Below, in pieces: positions 1 through 9,566 of a stretch of DNA of 64,000 nucleotides (the first letter of the stretch is position 1; each line of letters begins with the position of its first letter). The stretch is taken from assembly GCF_000732535.1 (NCBI RefSeq), contig NZ_APNK01000004.1, positions 1 to 64,000 of the forward strand, written 5' to 3'. Both the position numbers and the translations under genes were made by a program. The notes beneath the pieces are model-generated. The model was not told where the DNA came from and did not search any database. It worked only from the letters and a program-made list of their open reading frames with translations. The DNA comes from Salinisphaera hydrothermalis C41B8. GTDB lineage: Bacteria > Pseudomonadota > Gammaproteobacteria > Nevskiales > Salinisphaeraceae.

Positions 1-89
1 CTTAAGCCATGCGGTCACCGCCGCCTTTCACGCTTATCTGCGAAGAACCTTTTTTTATGCGCGATTGCCCCACCCGCGGCGGTCGACGA

Positions 90-1052
90 TCAGCTGCCGA
101 AATGCTGGCGCAGAAGCTCGGCCGCAGGCTGCCCGTCCGCGGCCTTGACGCCCTTCAGCCAGCCGGCCACTTCGTCGAGATGGGCCGCGATCCACTGGTC
201 GGCGACCTGTTGATGATCCTGTTTCTTGTAGCTCGATTGATACACCCACTGACTCTGGGTGGCTGAATCGACCTGAAACTGGCGGAAAAAGCGCGCCAGA
301 TTCGGATCACGCTTGACGAAACCGGCGCTCGCCAGCGTCAGCACCTGACTGTGGCCGCCGTTCGGCCCCCACAGGCTCTTCGGATCCTTGAGGATTGTCA
401 TATCCAGCGCGACGTTCATCCAGTGCGGCTGCCAGCCACAGAACACGATCGGCTTGTGCTGATCGATCGCGCGCTTGGCCTCGGCCAGCATGGCCGCCGT
501 GCTGCTGTGCTTCATGTGCCAGTCGCCGAGACCGTACGTGTTGTTCTTGATCGCCTTTTCGACGATGTTGTTCGCGCCGCTGCCCGGCTCAATGCAGTGC
601 ACGGTGGCATCCACATCCTTGGCGTGTGCCGCGAGCTGGGTGTCGCTGGTCAGACCCTGCTTGACCATGTAATTCGGCACGGCGAAACCGGATGTCGCGC
701 CGGTGAGATTCTCGCCCAGCTTCACGATCTTGTGCTGCTTCACATAGGGCATGAAGCTCGAAGCCTGCCCCGGAGACCAGGCGGACAGGTTCACGTCGAC
801 CTTGTCCTGCGACAGGCTGAGATAGATGATCGGAGCGCTCGCCTTGGTGTACTCGACCGGGTAGCCGAGCGGCTTCAGGATCGCCGCCACGACCTGGCTC
901 TTGATCGTGGCACCCGGCCACGGCGGCATGCCGATATTGACCGTGTCGGCCGACGACGAGTCGGCGGCCAGCGCCAGCGACGAACACCCCAGAGCCGTGG
1001 TTGCGGCCAGCAACAGCGCCGCGAACCCACGACAGATCACTTGTTTTCTCAT
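90..1052 (-). CDS. Glycine betaine/proline-type ABC transporter substrate-binding protein
   Basis: 320 residues. A signal peptide is evident (residues 1-29, KQ start, hydrophobic core, SLALA-A cleavage type), so the protein is periplasmic. The family is OpuAC/ProX: the WPGATIKS segment near residue 45, SAWSPGQ near 92 and FCGWQPHWMN near 205 supply the tryptophans that form the aromatic cage for quaternary ammonium or sulfonium ligands. A good ribosome-binding site (AAGGGG) lies just upstream of the ATG. No permease or ATPase lies beside it inside the window; they may lie beyond the left edge, or this may be an orphan receptor. It is in line with the downstream-reading oxygenase/M24 cluster on the same strand, 293 bases away, so joint use of the same betaine-like substrate is an inference. 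Exact ligand cannot be read from sequence. Confidence 0.9.
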   Translation of the reverse strand: MRKQVICRGFAALLLAATTALGCSSLALAADSSSADTVNIGMPPWPGATIKSQVVAAILKPLGYPVEYTKASAPIIYLSLSQDKVDVNLSAWSPGQASSFMPYVKQHKIVKLGENLTGATSGFAVPNYMVKQGLTSDTQLAAHAKDVDATVHCIEPGSGANNIVEKAIKNNTYGLGDWHMKHSSTAAMLAEAKRAIDQHKPIVFCGWQPHWMNVALDMTILKDPKSLWGPNGGHSQVLTLASAGFVKRDPNLARFFRQFQVDSATQSQWVYQSSYKKQDHQQVADQWIAAHLDEVAGWLKGVKAADGQPAAELLRQHFGS

Positions 1053-1345
1053 ACTCGATTCCCCTTTTGTTATGTCATCAATACGCGCCGCCCTCGACCG
1101 ATCGACCAGCGGAGTCGCGGCGCAAACCTATCTGCGGGACACGCTAACCATAGCCCAATGATGTGACGCGGATTGGCGCCACTCTGATCGGACCGAGTCC
1201 GAGCCAACCGTGTATGACGGCCTTCCCGGTGGCGACCCATTGCGTCGCGCCGGTGATCGGACAGGTCTGTCTCAACCGCTGGGCTCGATATCGTCGGGCC
1301 GAGCCCGCCCGCTCCTGGCCCAATCGAGGGCGTCCAGGAACAGGC

Positions 1346-2347
1346 TCATGCGTCCGCGACTGGCGTCCGCTCCAGCCCCTGGAATTCGACGAACGCCTGC
1401 ATGCGCTCCCATAACCGATCGCCGTAGATATAGCCGCCGTCGCCAGCCGCATCAGGGGCCGCGATATGCGCATCGACTGCCGGTTCGAAGAAGAACGGGA
1501 TCGAGTGCCGCGATCGGGTGCCGCCAACAATGCGGTGCTCCGTGGCCTGAATACGATCGCTCGACCAGTCGGCCAGCAGGCGCCCGAAATTCACCACCAG
1601 CGCATTATCGCGCGGCGGCACGTCCTCCCAGCCGCCGGCGGGCGTGCGGACCTGCAGCCCGCCGACCTGGTCCTGCCACAGCAGCGTGATGAAGCCGTTG
1701 TCACAATGAGGCACGCCGACCAGCCAGCGTCGGGCGTCGCCTTCACCGTCCACCGCGGGCATGGCCTCGAGTGTCTCGACCCGCCGCTCGGGATAATGAA
1801 TCAGGCGCAGCGTGGAATTACCGTGGTCGAAGGGCCGCAGCAACGTCTCACGATCGACGCCGAGCCCTTCAGCCAGTGCGCCCGCGATGACTCGGCCCAG
1901 CGCTTCCATCGCGCGGTAATAAGCCGCGATATCGTCAGCCCAGCCCGGCAGCGCGGCTTCCGGCGGCCGCGGCGTCGGTTCGCGCAGCGGATCGCCGCTG
2001 GCGTTGTCCGCGCGCTCGGGATGCGCGATATCCGGGCCCAGGTCGATGCCCTCTTTCCAAGTCGGATCCTCGTCCTGCGGCGGGAAATAGCCGCGATAGA
2101 CATTGCGGTTGGCGGCCACGAACTTGTGCCGTGCCAACTGCTGCTTGTGGTCCTCGTCGAGTTCGAAGAAGCGCAGCAGCCGGCCGTGGATATCGTCGGC
2201 GAGATCCAGCTGGCCCGGCGCGATGCCGATCGTCATGAAGCCGGAATCACAGGCGGCGTCGACGATCGCGGCGACCGTCTCGGCACGCCCGGCGGTATTG
2301 GCAAGCAACGGCGTCAGATCGATATGGGGGATCAGGGTCTGGCTCAT
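1346..2347 (-). CDS. 2-oxoglutarate/Fe(II) oxygenase, isopenicillin N synthase-like
   Basis: 333 residues from the ATG giving MSQTLIPHIDL, which matches the usual N-terminus of the family; an upstream in-frame ATG would add 18 poorly conserved residues. The Fe(II) ligands are visible as His214-x-Asp216 (PHCDNG) and His271, and the 2-oxoglutarate/cosubstrate anchor as Arg280-x-Ser282 (RHS). The N-terminal DIOX_N region covers roughly residues 5-120. Homologues hydroxylate or desaturate small molecules; plant ACC oxidase and bacterial IPNS share this fold. It lies 71 bases after the DddP-like gene on the same strand, and a second, unrelated oxygenase sits upstream, so an oxidative pathway with two dioxygenase steps is suggested. 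Substrate unknown. Confidence 0.88.
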   Translation of the reverse strand: MSQTLIPHIDLTPLLANTAGRAETVAAIVDAACDSGFMTIGIAPGQLDLADDIHGRLLRFFELDEDHKQQLARHKFVAANRNVYRGYFPPQDEDPTWKEGIDLGPDIAHPERADNASGDPLREPTPRPPEAALPGWADDIAAYYRAMEALGRVIAGALAEGLGVDRETLLRPFDHGNSTLRLIHYPERRVETLEAMPAVDGEGDARRWLVGVPHCDNGFITLLWQDQVGGLQVRTPAGGWEDVPPRDNALVVNFGRLLADWSSDRIQATEHRIVGGTRSRHSIPFFFEPAVDAHIAAPDAAGDGGYIYGDRLWERMQAFVEFQGLERTPVADA

Positions 2348-2418
2348 GGTGTCGCGTCTCGGCTGGATGTCGGACCCGGCGATGGCCCGGGCTGCGATCA
2401 TGGATTGAGGCGCGCTGG

Positions 2419-3678
2419 TCAGTCGCCCAGCAGACGCACATCAAAAGGATAGTCGGACAACAATTCGACCTGCCCATCGTCGCGGATATAGACCTGCTCT
2501 TCGAGCTTGGCGCCCTCACCGCCGTCTTCGTGACCGATATAACTTTCCACGCAGAGCGTCATGCCCGGCTCCATGACGCCGTCGTAGCCCTTGTCGTCGA
2601 TATCCTCGCGATGAACGATATAGGGATACTCGCCAGTCATGCCGACGCCGTGGGCCAGCGCGAAATAACGCCGGGCCTTGTAGGCCGGCGGGATCTGCCA
2701 GGCTTGCTCGGCGTACTCCTTGAACGACACACCGGGCGCGATCTTCGCCATATTGGTCTGGATCTGATCGAAGGCCATGCGATACAGATCGCGCTGCGTC
2801 GCGGTGGCCGGCTGATCGCCGCAGAGGAAGGTGCGCGAGAAATCCGCGTAGTAGCCGTAGCGGCCGACCACATCGGTATCCAGTGCCACCAGTTCGCCGG
2901 CCTGCATGACCCGGTCCGAGCATTCCTGGAACCAGGGATTCGTTCTAGGTCCCGAATTCATAAGCCGGGTTTCCACATAATCCGCGTCGGTGGCGATAAT
3001 GTGCTGGTGCAGGTTCGACCACACCTCGTTTTCGGTCGCCCCCGGCCGGATGGCCGCCTCCAGCTTGTGCACGCCGGTTTCGACCGCCCGTAGCGAGCTG
3101 CGGATCATCTTGATTTCGTTGGGCACCTTGATCGCCCGCGCTCGTTCCAGCGGCACCTGGGCATCGCAGATACGCCAGCCGCGCTCGGCCAGCGCAAAGG
3201 CCGCGTTCGAGGTCGCGCTTTCAATCGCCACAAAGTCGCCGTCGGTCCCGCCGCAGTCGCGTACCAGCCGGTCGATCTCGTCGGCCCAGGCGTGGGTGGT
3301 CTGCTTGAGATGGTCGTCGCAGAAGTAATAAGAGATCGCGGTCGCCGGGCGGATCTCGTCGATCGTGGGTAGATCCGCCGCCAGATGCTCGCAGCCGGAG
3401 AACTCGAACAGCACCACCGGCCCTTCCGCCGGCACGAAGGCATAGCGCGCCGGGTTACGCGCCGAATATACCTGCATATTGCGCGAGCCGGTGGCATAGC
3501 GCACATGAGTCGGGTCGAACAATACCGCGGCCACGATATTGCGAGCCTTGAGCTGGGCGCGTGTGGCGGCCAGGCGGTCGCACAGGATCTGCTCAATCTC
3601 GGCGGACGTGGGCTCGCATAACGCCGGATCGTGGGCCGGGGGCAGGATATCGTCGTACTGAAGGGCCGTGGTCGTCAT
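2419..3678 (-). CDS. M24-family metalloprotein, DddP-like (candidate DMSP lyase or related C-S/C-N lyase)
   Basis: 419 residues with the creatinase/aminopeptidase (pita-bread) fold: N-terminal domain about 30-175, catalytic domain about 180-410. The six metal-site residues expected in DddP are present: Asp267, Asp269, Asp279, His343, Glu378 and Glu393. Tyr338, five residues before the histidine, corresponds to the tyrosine reported to act on DMSP in Ruegeria DddP. Local blocks shared with DddP as I remember it are RYATGSRNMQ, ETRLMNSGPRTNPWFQEC, LAHGVG and EPGMTLCVE. Unlike true prolidases it is next to oxygenases and a betaine-binding protein, not protein turnover genes. Assignment to the DddP-like branch is firm from motifs; actual DMSP lyase activity is an inference, and a different sulfonium or betaine substrate is equally possible. 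The chosen ATG is the first in-frame start. Confidence 0.8.
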   Translation of the reverse strand: MTTTALQYDDILPPAHDPALCEPTSAEIEQILCDRLAATRAQLKARNIVAAVLFDPTHVRYATGSRNMQVYSARNPARYAFVPAEGPVVLFEFSGCEHLAADLPTIDEIRPATAISYYFCDDHLKQTTHAWADEIDRLVRDCGGTDGDFVAIESATSNAAFALAERGWRICDAQVPLERARAIKVPNEIKMIRSSLRAVETGVHKLEAAIRPGATENEVWSNLHQHIIATDADYVETRLMNSGPRTNPWFQECSDRVMQAGELVALDTDVVGRYGYYADFSRTFLCGDQPATATQRDLYRMAFDQIQTNMAKIAPGVSFKEYAEQAWQIPPAYKARRYFALAHGVGMTGEYPYIVHREDIDDKGYDGVMEPGMTLCVESYIGHEDGGEGAKLEEQVYIRDDGQVELLSDYPFDVRLLGD

Positions 3679-3740
3679 AACATCTCGTCGGTTTTTGGGC
3701 CGTGGCGGGCCGGTTTATTGGCGCTGCAGGCAGTCTCCAG

Positions 3741-4634
3741 TCAGTCCAGCAGCCCGTCGGCGCGCTCGACGCGCTCGCGCTCGGCCTGGATATGCGCTTC
3801 CGAAACCCGCCCGTAGAGCTGACGGGTGCGCTCGAGCCGACCGACCACGCCCGGCTGCTGCGAATAGGCAAAGATGGCGGTGTGCCGCTCGCGCTCGCCA
3901 CCGACCTCGGTCACGCGGTGCAGCGAATACCGGCCCTTGAACAGCTGCAGGTCGCCGGGCTCCAGGCGCAGCGTCTTGGACGTGGCCATATCCTCACCGC
4001 GGATCACCGCGCCCACGCGATCGTAGTTCTCGCCGGCCGCCGAGCGGATGTTCGGGCAGTATTCGAATTCGCCGCCGACCTCCGGCTTCTCGGTCATCAT
4101 GGTGACGATGTATTCATTAGTGTCGTAGTGCCACGGCTGCGACGTGCCCGGCGGCAACACGTTCTGTACCAGGCCGGCGAAGGGGTCAGCGTATTCAAAG
4201 ACTTCGTCTTCACCAATGCAGGCCGCGACCAGCCGCTTCATCGCCGGCGAGACATAAATCTGCTGAATGACCATGTCGGCTGGGATCATGTCGCGGGTCA
4301 CGAAACCGCTGGTGCGATCCATGAATATGCGCCGCGGGTCGTCGTCCCCCAGACTCGGATCGTCGCGGGTGAACCAGGCGTTGACCCGGGCACTGGAAAA
4401 AAACGTCTTCCTCGCGAGCTCGCGGCCCTCGGCGCTGGCACGCTGCAATGCAGCGGGGCGCATGAAACCGCGCAACACGGCACAGCCATCCTCGGCCAGA
4501 TCGTCCTGCACCCGACCGATGACGTCCTGCATCCGCGGACCGTTGAAATCCTCGAGCGGATAGCACTCGGTATCCACCAGATCGCTCAGATCCGTGCGCT
4601 CGGCATCGGCCAGCGCCAGGGCTGTCTCGCTCAT
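3741..4634 (-). CDS. Phytanoyl-CoA dioxygenase-like 2-oxoglutarate/Fe(II) oxygenase
   Basis: 297 residues from the ATG giving MSETALALAD, which is preceded by AGAGGA at good spacing; a longer reading frame exists but would run into the divergent regulator. The double-stranded beta-helix iron site reads His169-Tyr-Asp171 (QPWHYDTNE) with the distal His239 in YSLHRVTEV, followed by basic residues (REREH region around 247-251) that can bind 2-oxoglutarate. Members of this branch hydroxylate free amino acids and other small polar compounds. It is the first gene of the minus-strand cluster after the regulator gap, with the DddP-like gene 62 bases downstream. It is not closely similar to the IPNS-like enzyme, so two distinct oxidations are likely. 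Substrate unknown. Confidence 0.85.
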   Translation of the reverse strand: MSETALALADAERTDLSDLVDTECYPLEDFNGPRMQDVIGRVQDDLAEDGCAVLRGFMRPAALQRASAEGRELARKTFFSSARVNAWFTRDDPSLGDDDPRRIFMDRTSGFVTRDMIPADMVIQQIYVSPAMKRLVAACIGEDEVFEYADPFAGLVQNVLPPGTSQPWHYDTNEYIVTMMTEKPEVGGEFEYCPNIRSAAGENYDRVGAVIRGEDMATSKTLRLEPGDLQLFKGRYSLHRVTEVGGERERHTAIFAYSQQPGVVGRLERTRQLYGRVSEAHIQAERERVERADGLLD

Positions 4635-4743
4635 CTCATCCTCTTTCGATCGCCTGCGTTGGAACATATCGGCCGAACCGCGATGGCCCGATGCGCCGAC
4701 GTCCCTTATGCTGCGTTCGAGCGATCGATTTGATAAACGAGTT

Positions 4744-4756
4744 ATTCCAATGGAAT
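4744..4756. promoter_or_regulatory. 13-bp palindrome over the lysR start codon, candidate LysR operator
   Basis: The sequence ATTCCAATGGAAT is a perfect 6+1+6 inverted repeat and contains the ATG of the regulator. It fits the T-N11-A pattern of LysR-type operators, so autorepression and control of the divergent oxygenase gene 110 bases away are plausible. Chance occurrence of one 13-bp palindrome in 64 kb is not negligible. Confidence 0.4.
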
Positions 4757-5661
4757 CCATCGGCATCACTCATGGATCAACGGCCGGTGGGCTGGATGGC
4801 GACCTGCTGGCCGCTTTTGTGGCGGTCGCCGAGACCGGCGGCTTCACCGCAGCGGCGCAATATCTGCACAAAACCCAGTCCACCATCAGCCTGCGCATTC
4901 GCACGCTGGAAACCCGGCTGAACGCGCGGCTACTGCACCGCACCAGCCGCCAGCTGTCGTTGACCGCCGACGGCCGGACGTTTCTGGTCTATGCCCGCCG
5001 CCTGTTGCAGCTCCAGCGCGAGGCCATGAGCGCCGTGGGACCGTCGGCCCAGCCGACGACGCTGCGCTTCGGCCTGCCCGAGGATTACGCCGAAACCTGG
5101 CTGCCCGAGATGCTGCGGGCCTTCGCCGCTTCGCATCCCTCGGTGCGCCCGCATATCCATTGCCGCATGTCGACCGAACTGGTCGAACAACTCGAGGCCG
5201 GCGCACTGGATCTGGTCCTCACGGTCCGCCACTCGGCGGCCAGCAACGCGCAGCGCGTAGCCACCGAGTCGCTGGTCTGGGCCGCACATCGCGATTTCGA
5301 ACTGGCGCCCGACCAACCCGTGCCGCTGGCTGTCTTTCCGGAACAATGCATCTATCGCCGCCGCGCGCTGGAAGCGCTGACCGGCATCGATCGCGCTTGG
5401 CAGATCGATTACACGAGCCAGAGCCCCACCGGACTGCGTGTGGCCGTGGATCAGTGCCGGGCAATCACCATCACCGGCCGACGCACGCTGCCGGAAGCGT
5501 GGCGTGTTCTGGGCGAAGACACCGGCCTGCCACCGCTACCAGAGGCTGTGCTGGAAATTCATCGGTCGCCGAGTGTTCAACACCCGGCGTTCGATGCTTT
5601 CACGACGCTGGTCGAACAAACCCTCAACGAGGGCATAACAGGTTCAGCCCTGCCCGGCTGA
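4750..5661 (+). CDS. LysR-family transcriptional regulator
   Basis: 303 residues. The N-terminal winged helix-turn-helix (about residues 12-75) contains the usual LysR run from LLAAFVAVAETGGFTAAA to the TISLRIRTLE recognition helix; the C-terminal periplasmic-binding-like effector domain follows (about 100-290). The start was set at ATG giving MESIGITHG; upstream extension would read through the intergenic region. It is divergent from the phytanoyl-CoA-dioxygenase-like gene, the classic layout for a LysR protein that controls its neighbour. The co-inducer is therefore probably a substrate or product of the oxygenase/DddP-like cassette (inference). Confidence 0.88.
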   Translation: MESIGITHGSTAGGLDGDLLAAFVAVAETGGFTAAAQYLHKTQSTISLRIRTLETRLNARLLHRTSRQLSLTADGRTFLVYARRLLQLQREAMSAVGPSAQPTTLRFGLPEDYAETWLPEMLRAFAASHPSVRPHIHCRMSTELVEQLEAGALDLVLTVRHSAASNAQRVATESLVWAAHRDFELAPDQPVPLAVFPEQCIYRRRALEALTGIDRAWQIDYTSQSPTGLRVAVDQCRAITITGRRTLPEAWRVLGEDTGLPPLPEAVLEIHRSPSVQHPAFDAFTTLVEQTLNEGITGSALPG

Positions 5662-5693
5662 ATATCCGGAACGAGAAAAGCCGGACCGCGACC

Positions 5694-7262
5694 TCAATAG
5701 ACATCGCGCAGGTATCGACGCTCGGCGGTCAGTCGCTCAACGTAGCGCGTAGCACCAGCCGCGTCGAAGCCGCCCTGCTCGGCCACGATTCGGTGCAGGG
5801 CATGGTCGACGTCGTTGGCCATGCGCGACGCATCGCCGCAGATATAGATCACCGCCCCCGCCTGCAGCCAGACCCAGAACTCGCGCGCCTGTTCGAGCAT
5901 CCGCGTCTGGACGTACACCTTTTCTTCCTGATCGCGCGAAAACGCCAGCGTCAGCCGGCTGAGCAGCCCCTGCTTGCGCCAGGCCTCGAGTTCGCGGCGA
6001 TAGATATGGTCCTTGGCCGACTCCGGATTGCCGAAGAACAGCCAGTTGCGGCCGGCGTCGCCGCGTGCCTCGCGTTCCTGCAGAAACGCCATGAATGGGG
6101 CAATGCCCGTGCCCGGGCCGATCATGATGGCCGGATGGTCGGGATCGGCATGGACCCGGAATTCTTCCGAACGCTGGATGTAGATTGGTACCTCGCCGTG
6201 CAGCGACAGCCGCTTGGCCAGAAACGTCGAGGCCACGCCCTTGTAGCCGCGGCCGTAGACCGCCGTTTTCACCACCGCGACCGTGGTATGGATTTCGGTC
6301 GGGTATCGCTTCGATGACGACGCGATCGAATACAGCCGCGGCTGCAGCGGACCGAGTGCGTCGACCAGTGCCTGCAGCGGCGGCCGCGCGCTCGGATAGA
6401 CCCGCAGCAATTCGAGCAGCGTCTGGCCTTCGGCCGCGCCCTGGCCGGACAGCATCCGCAGGTCTTCAGCTTCGTCGGCATCACCGGCGTGCTCGGCCAG
6501 CAGCGCGATCGCTTCGTCGGACGGCTTGGTGACGTCCAGATCCTTGAGCAGCGCCTGGCGCAACCGTTTACTTTCGCCGGCAGCTGTCGTGACCATCTCG
6601 CCGCCCGACACCTCGAGATCAGCCAGGATCGCGTCCACTGTGCGCGGATCGTTCTCGGGATAGATGCCCATCGAATCCCCGGCTTCGTATTCGATCCCGG
6701 AATCGCCCAGATCGATCACCACGTGGCGGGTGTCCTTGGTCGATCCTTCGGCATTGAGCGGCGTGCTCGACTTGAGCCGGGCCATATAGGGATTATCGCG
6801 GCTGCCCAACGGGGCAGCCTTTTTCGGCTTCGCAGCCGGCTTCTCGGCTGGCTCTTCTGCAGCGGGCCCGGCGTTGGCGGCCTGGTGCGCGGCCCCCAAT
6901 TCCTTGAGTGTGCGTTCGGTTTCCTTACCCCCTGGCACACAGCGATTGAGCGCTTCGCCCTCGAAGGCAATGGCCTCAGCGTAGGTCTTGCACAAATAGC
7001 CGCACTGGCCGCAGTCGAGCTGGGCCATGGCCGCCATCAACTGGCGCTCGTAAGGTTTGCCCTCAGCGAGCGCCATGCGTTCGTCCATCTCCAGCGCCGG
7101 ATCGTGCCAGGGGAAACTCTCTTTCGCCTCGCCGCTGTCCTGGGCGGCACCGCCGAGCGACCCTTCCCAGCCCGCCAACGCCGACAGCAGGCCATTGAGC
7201 CATTCGCGCTGCCCCTCCTCGAACGGCGCGTCTTCGGGGATCAGATTGACTTGTGTGGGCAT
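5694..7262 (-). CDS. NADPH-FAD oxidoreductase with N-terminal 4Fe-4S motif, electron donor for nitrite reduction
   Basis: 522 residues. Residues about 165-520 form a CysJ/ferredoxin-NADP reductase-type module: FAD-binding domain with RLYSIASS (about 310) and a NADP domain with MIGPGTGIAPFMAFLQER (about 380) and a C-terminal aromatic Tyr. The flavodoxin domain of normal CysJ is absent. In its place an N-terminal region carries Cys84-x2-Cys87-x3-Cys91-x16-Cys108, a 4Fe-4S-type pattern, followed by an Ala/Lys/Pro-rich linker (about 125-165). It is the last gene of the nitrate assimilation operon, 132 bases after the siroheme reductase, so it probably passes NADPH electrons through FAD and the cluster to that enzyme. 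The annotation sulfite reductase alpha subunit is the likely automatic name; context favours nitrite. Start ATG has GAGG upstream. Confidence 0.85.
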   Translation of the reverse strand: MPTQVNLIPEDAPFEEGQREWLNGLLSALAGWEGSLGGAAQDSGEAKESFPWHDPALEMDERMALAEGKPYERQLMAAMAQLDCGQCGYLCKTYAEAIAFEGEALNRCVPGGKETERTLKELGAAHQAANAGPAAEEPAEKPAAKPKKAAPLGSRDNPYMARLKSSTPLNAEGSTKDTRHVVIDLGDSGIEYEAGDSMGIYPENDPRTVDAILADLEVSGGEMVTTAAGESKRLRQALLKDLDVTKPSDEAIALLAEHAGDADEAEDLRMLSGQGAAEGQTLLELLRVYPSARPPLQALVDALGPLQPRLYSIASSSKRYPTEIHTTVAVVKTAVYGRGYKGVASTFLAKRLSLHGEVPIYIQRSEEFRVHADPDHPAIMIGPGTGIAPFMAFLQEREARGDAGRNWLFFGNPESAKDHIYRRELEAWRKQGLLSRLTLAFSRDQEEKVYVQTRMLEQAREFWVWLQAGAVIYICGDASRMANDVDHALHRIVAEQGGFDAAGATRYVERLTAERRYLRDVY

Positions 7263-7303
7263 GGTTCAAACCTCGTTTTTGCGGACGCGATGGGTCTCGT
7301 TGA

Positions 7304-7386
7304 GTCCGCAAATAAACGCTAATACGCGCAAATGAGAACAGATAATTCTTCTTCACCATTTGCGACTTTTGCGTTCATTTGCGGAC
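7304..7386. repeat. Large inverted repeat A between nirA and the FAD reductase gene
   Basis: Arms of about 30 bases (7304-7334 and 7357-7386) pair almost completely; both begin/end with GTCCGCAAAT and contain AACGC and CGCAAATG blocks. The 22-base loop is AT-rich. It fills most of the 132-base gap between two genes read in the same direction, so the transcript should carry a long hairpin there. It could act as an mRNA processing or stability element, or be a dispersed intergenic repeat. Confidence 0.75.
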
Positions 7387-7394
7387 TTTTCTTC

Positions 7395-9335
<1,941 letters not shown>

Positions 9336-9371
9336 TTTGTACTCCGATCTCTTCGATCATGAGTCTTGGTT

Positions 9372-9557
9372 GATCCGCAGATTTCGCAGATGACGCAGAT
9401 TTGAAGACAGCAAGTTTCAGATTGCGCCTCAGTACCGCGAAGCGCTCGCCTCAGGGCACAGCAGTGTTTGGGCCGGAAATGGCAAAGAATCGCGCCACGC
9501 ATAAACAAGCCATAAAACCACTGCGCTCCATCTGTACAATCTGCGAAATCTGCGGAT
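9372..9557. repeat. Large inverted repeat B between nasA and nirA
   Basis: Left arm 9372-9402 (ATCCGCAGATTTCGCAGATG and onward) and right arm 9521-9557 are complementary over about 20 bases (TCTGCGAAATCTGCGGAT on the right). The arms enclose about 130 bases without a reading frame. Same arm sequence as repeat C, so the two are members of one dispersed family. It occupies nearly the whole 231-base gap between nasA and nirA. Confidence 0.75.
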
Positions 9558-9566
9558 GAAAATGTC

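Noticed and set aside
1-89. Terminator after the ProX-like gene
   Set aside because: The A-rich run lies on the wrong strand for a U-tract and no convincing stem precedes it.
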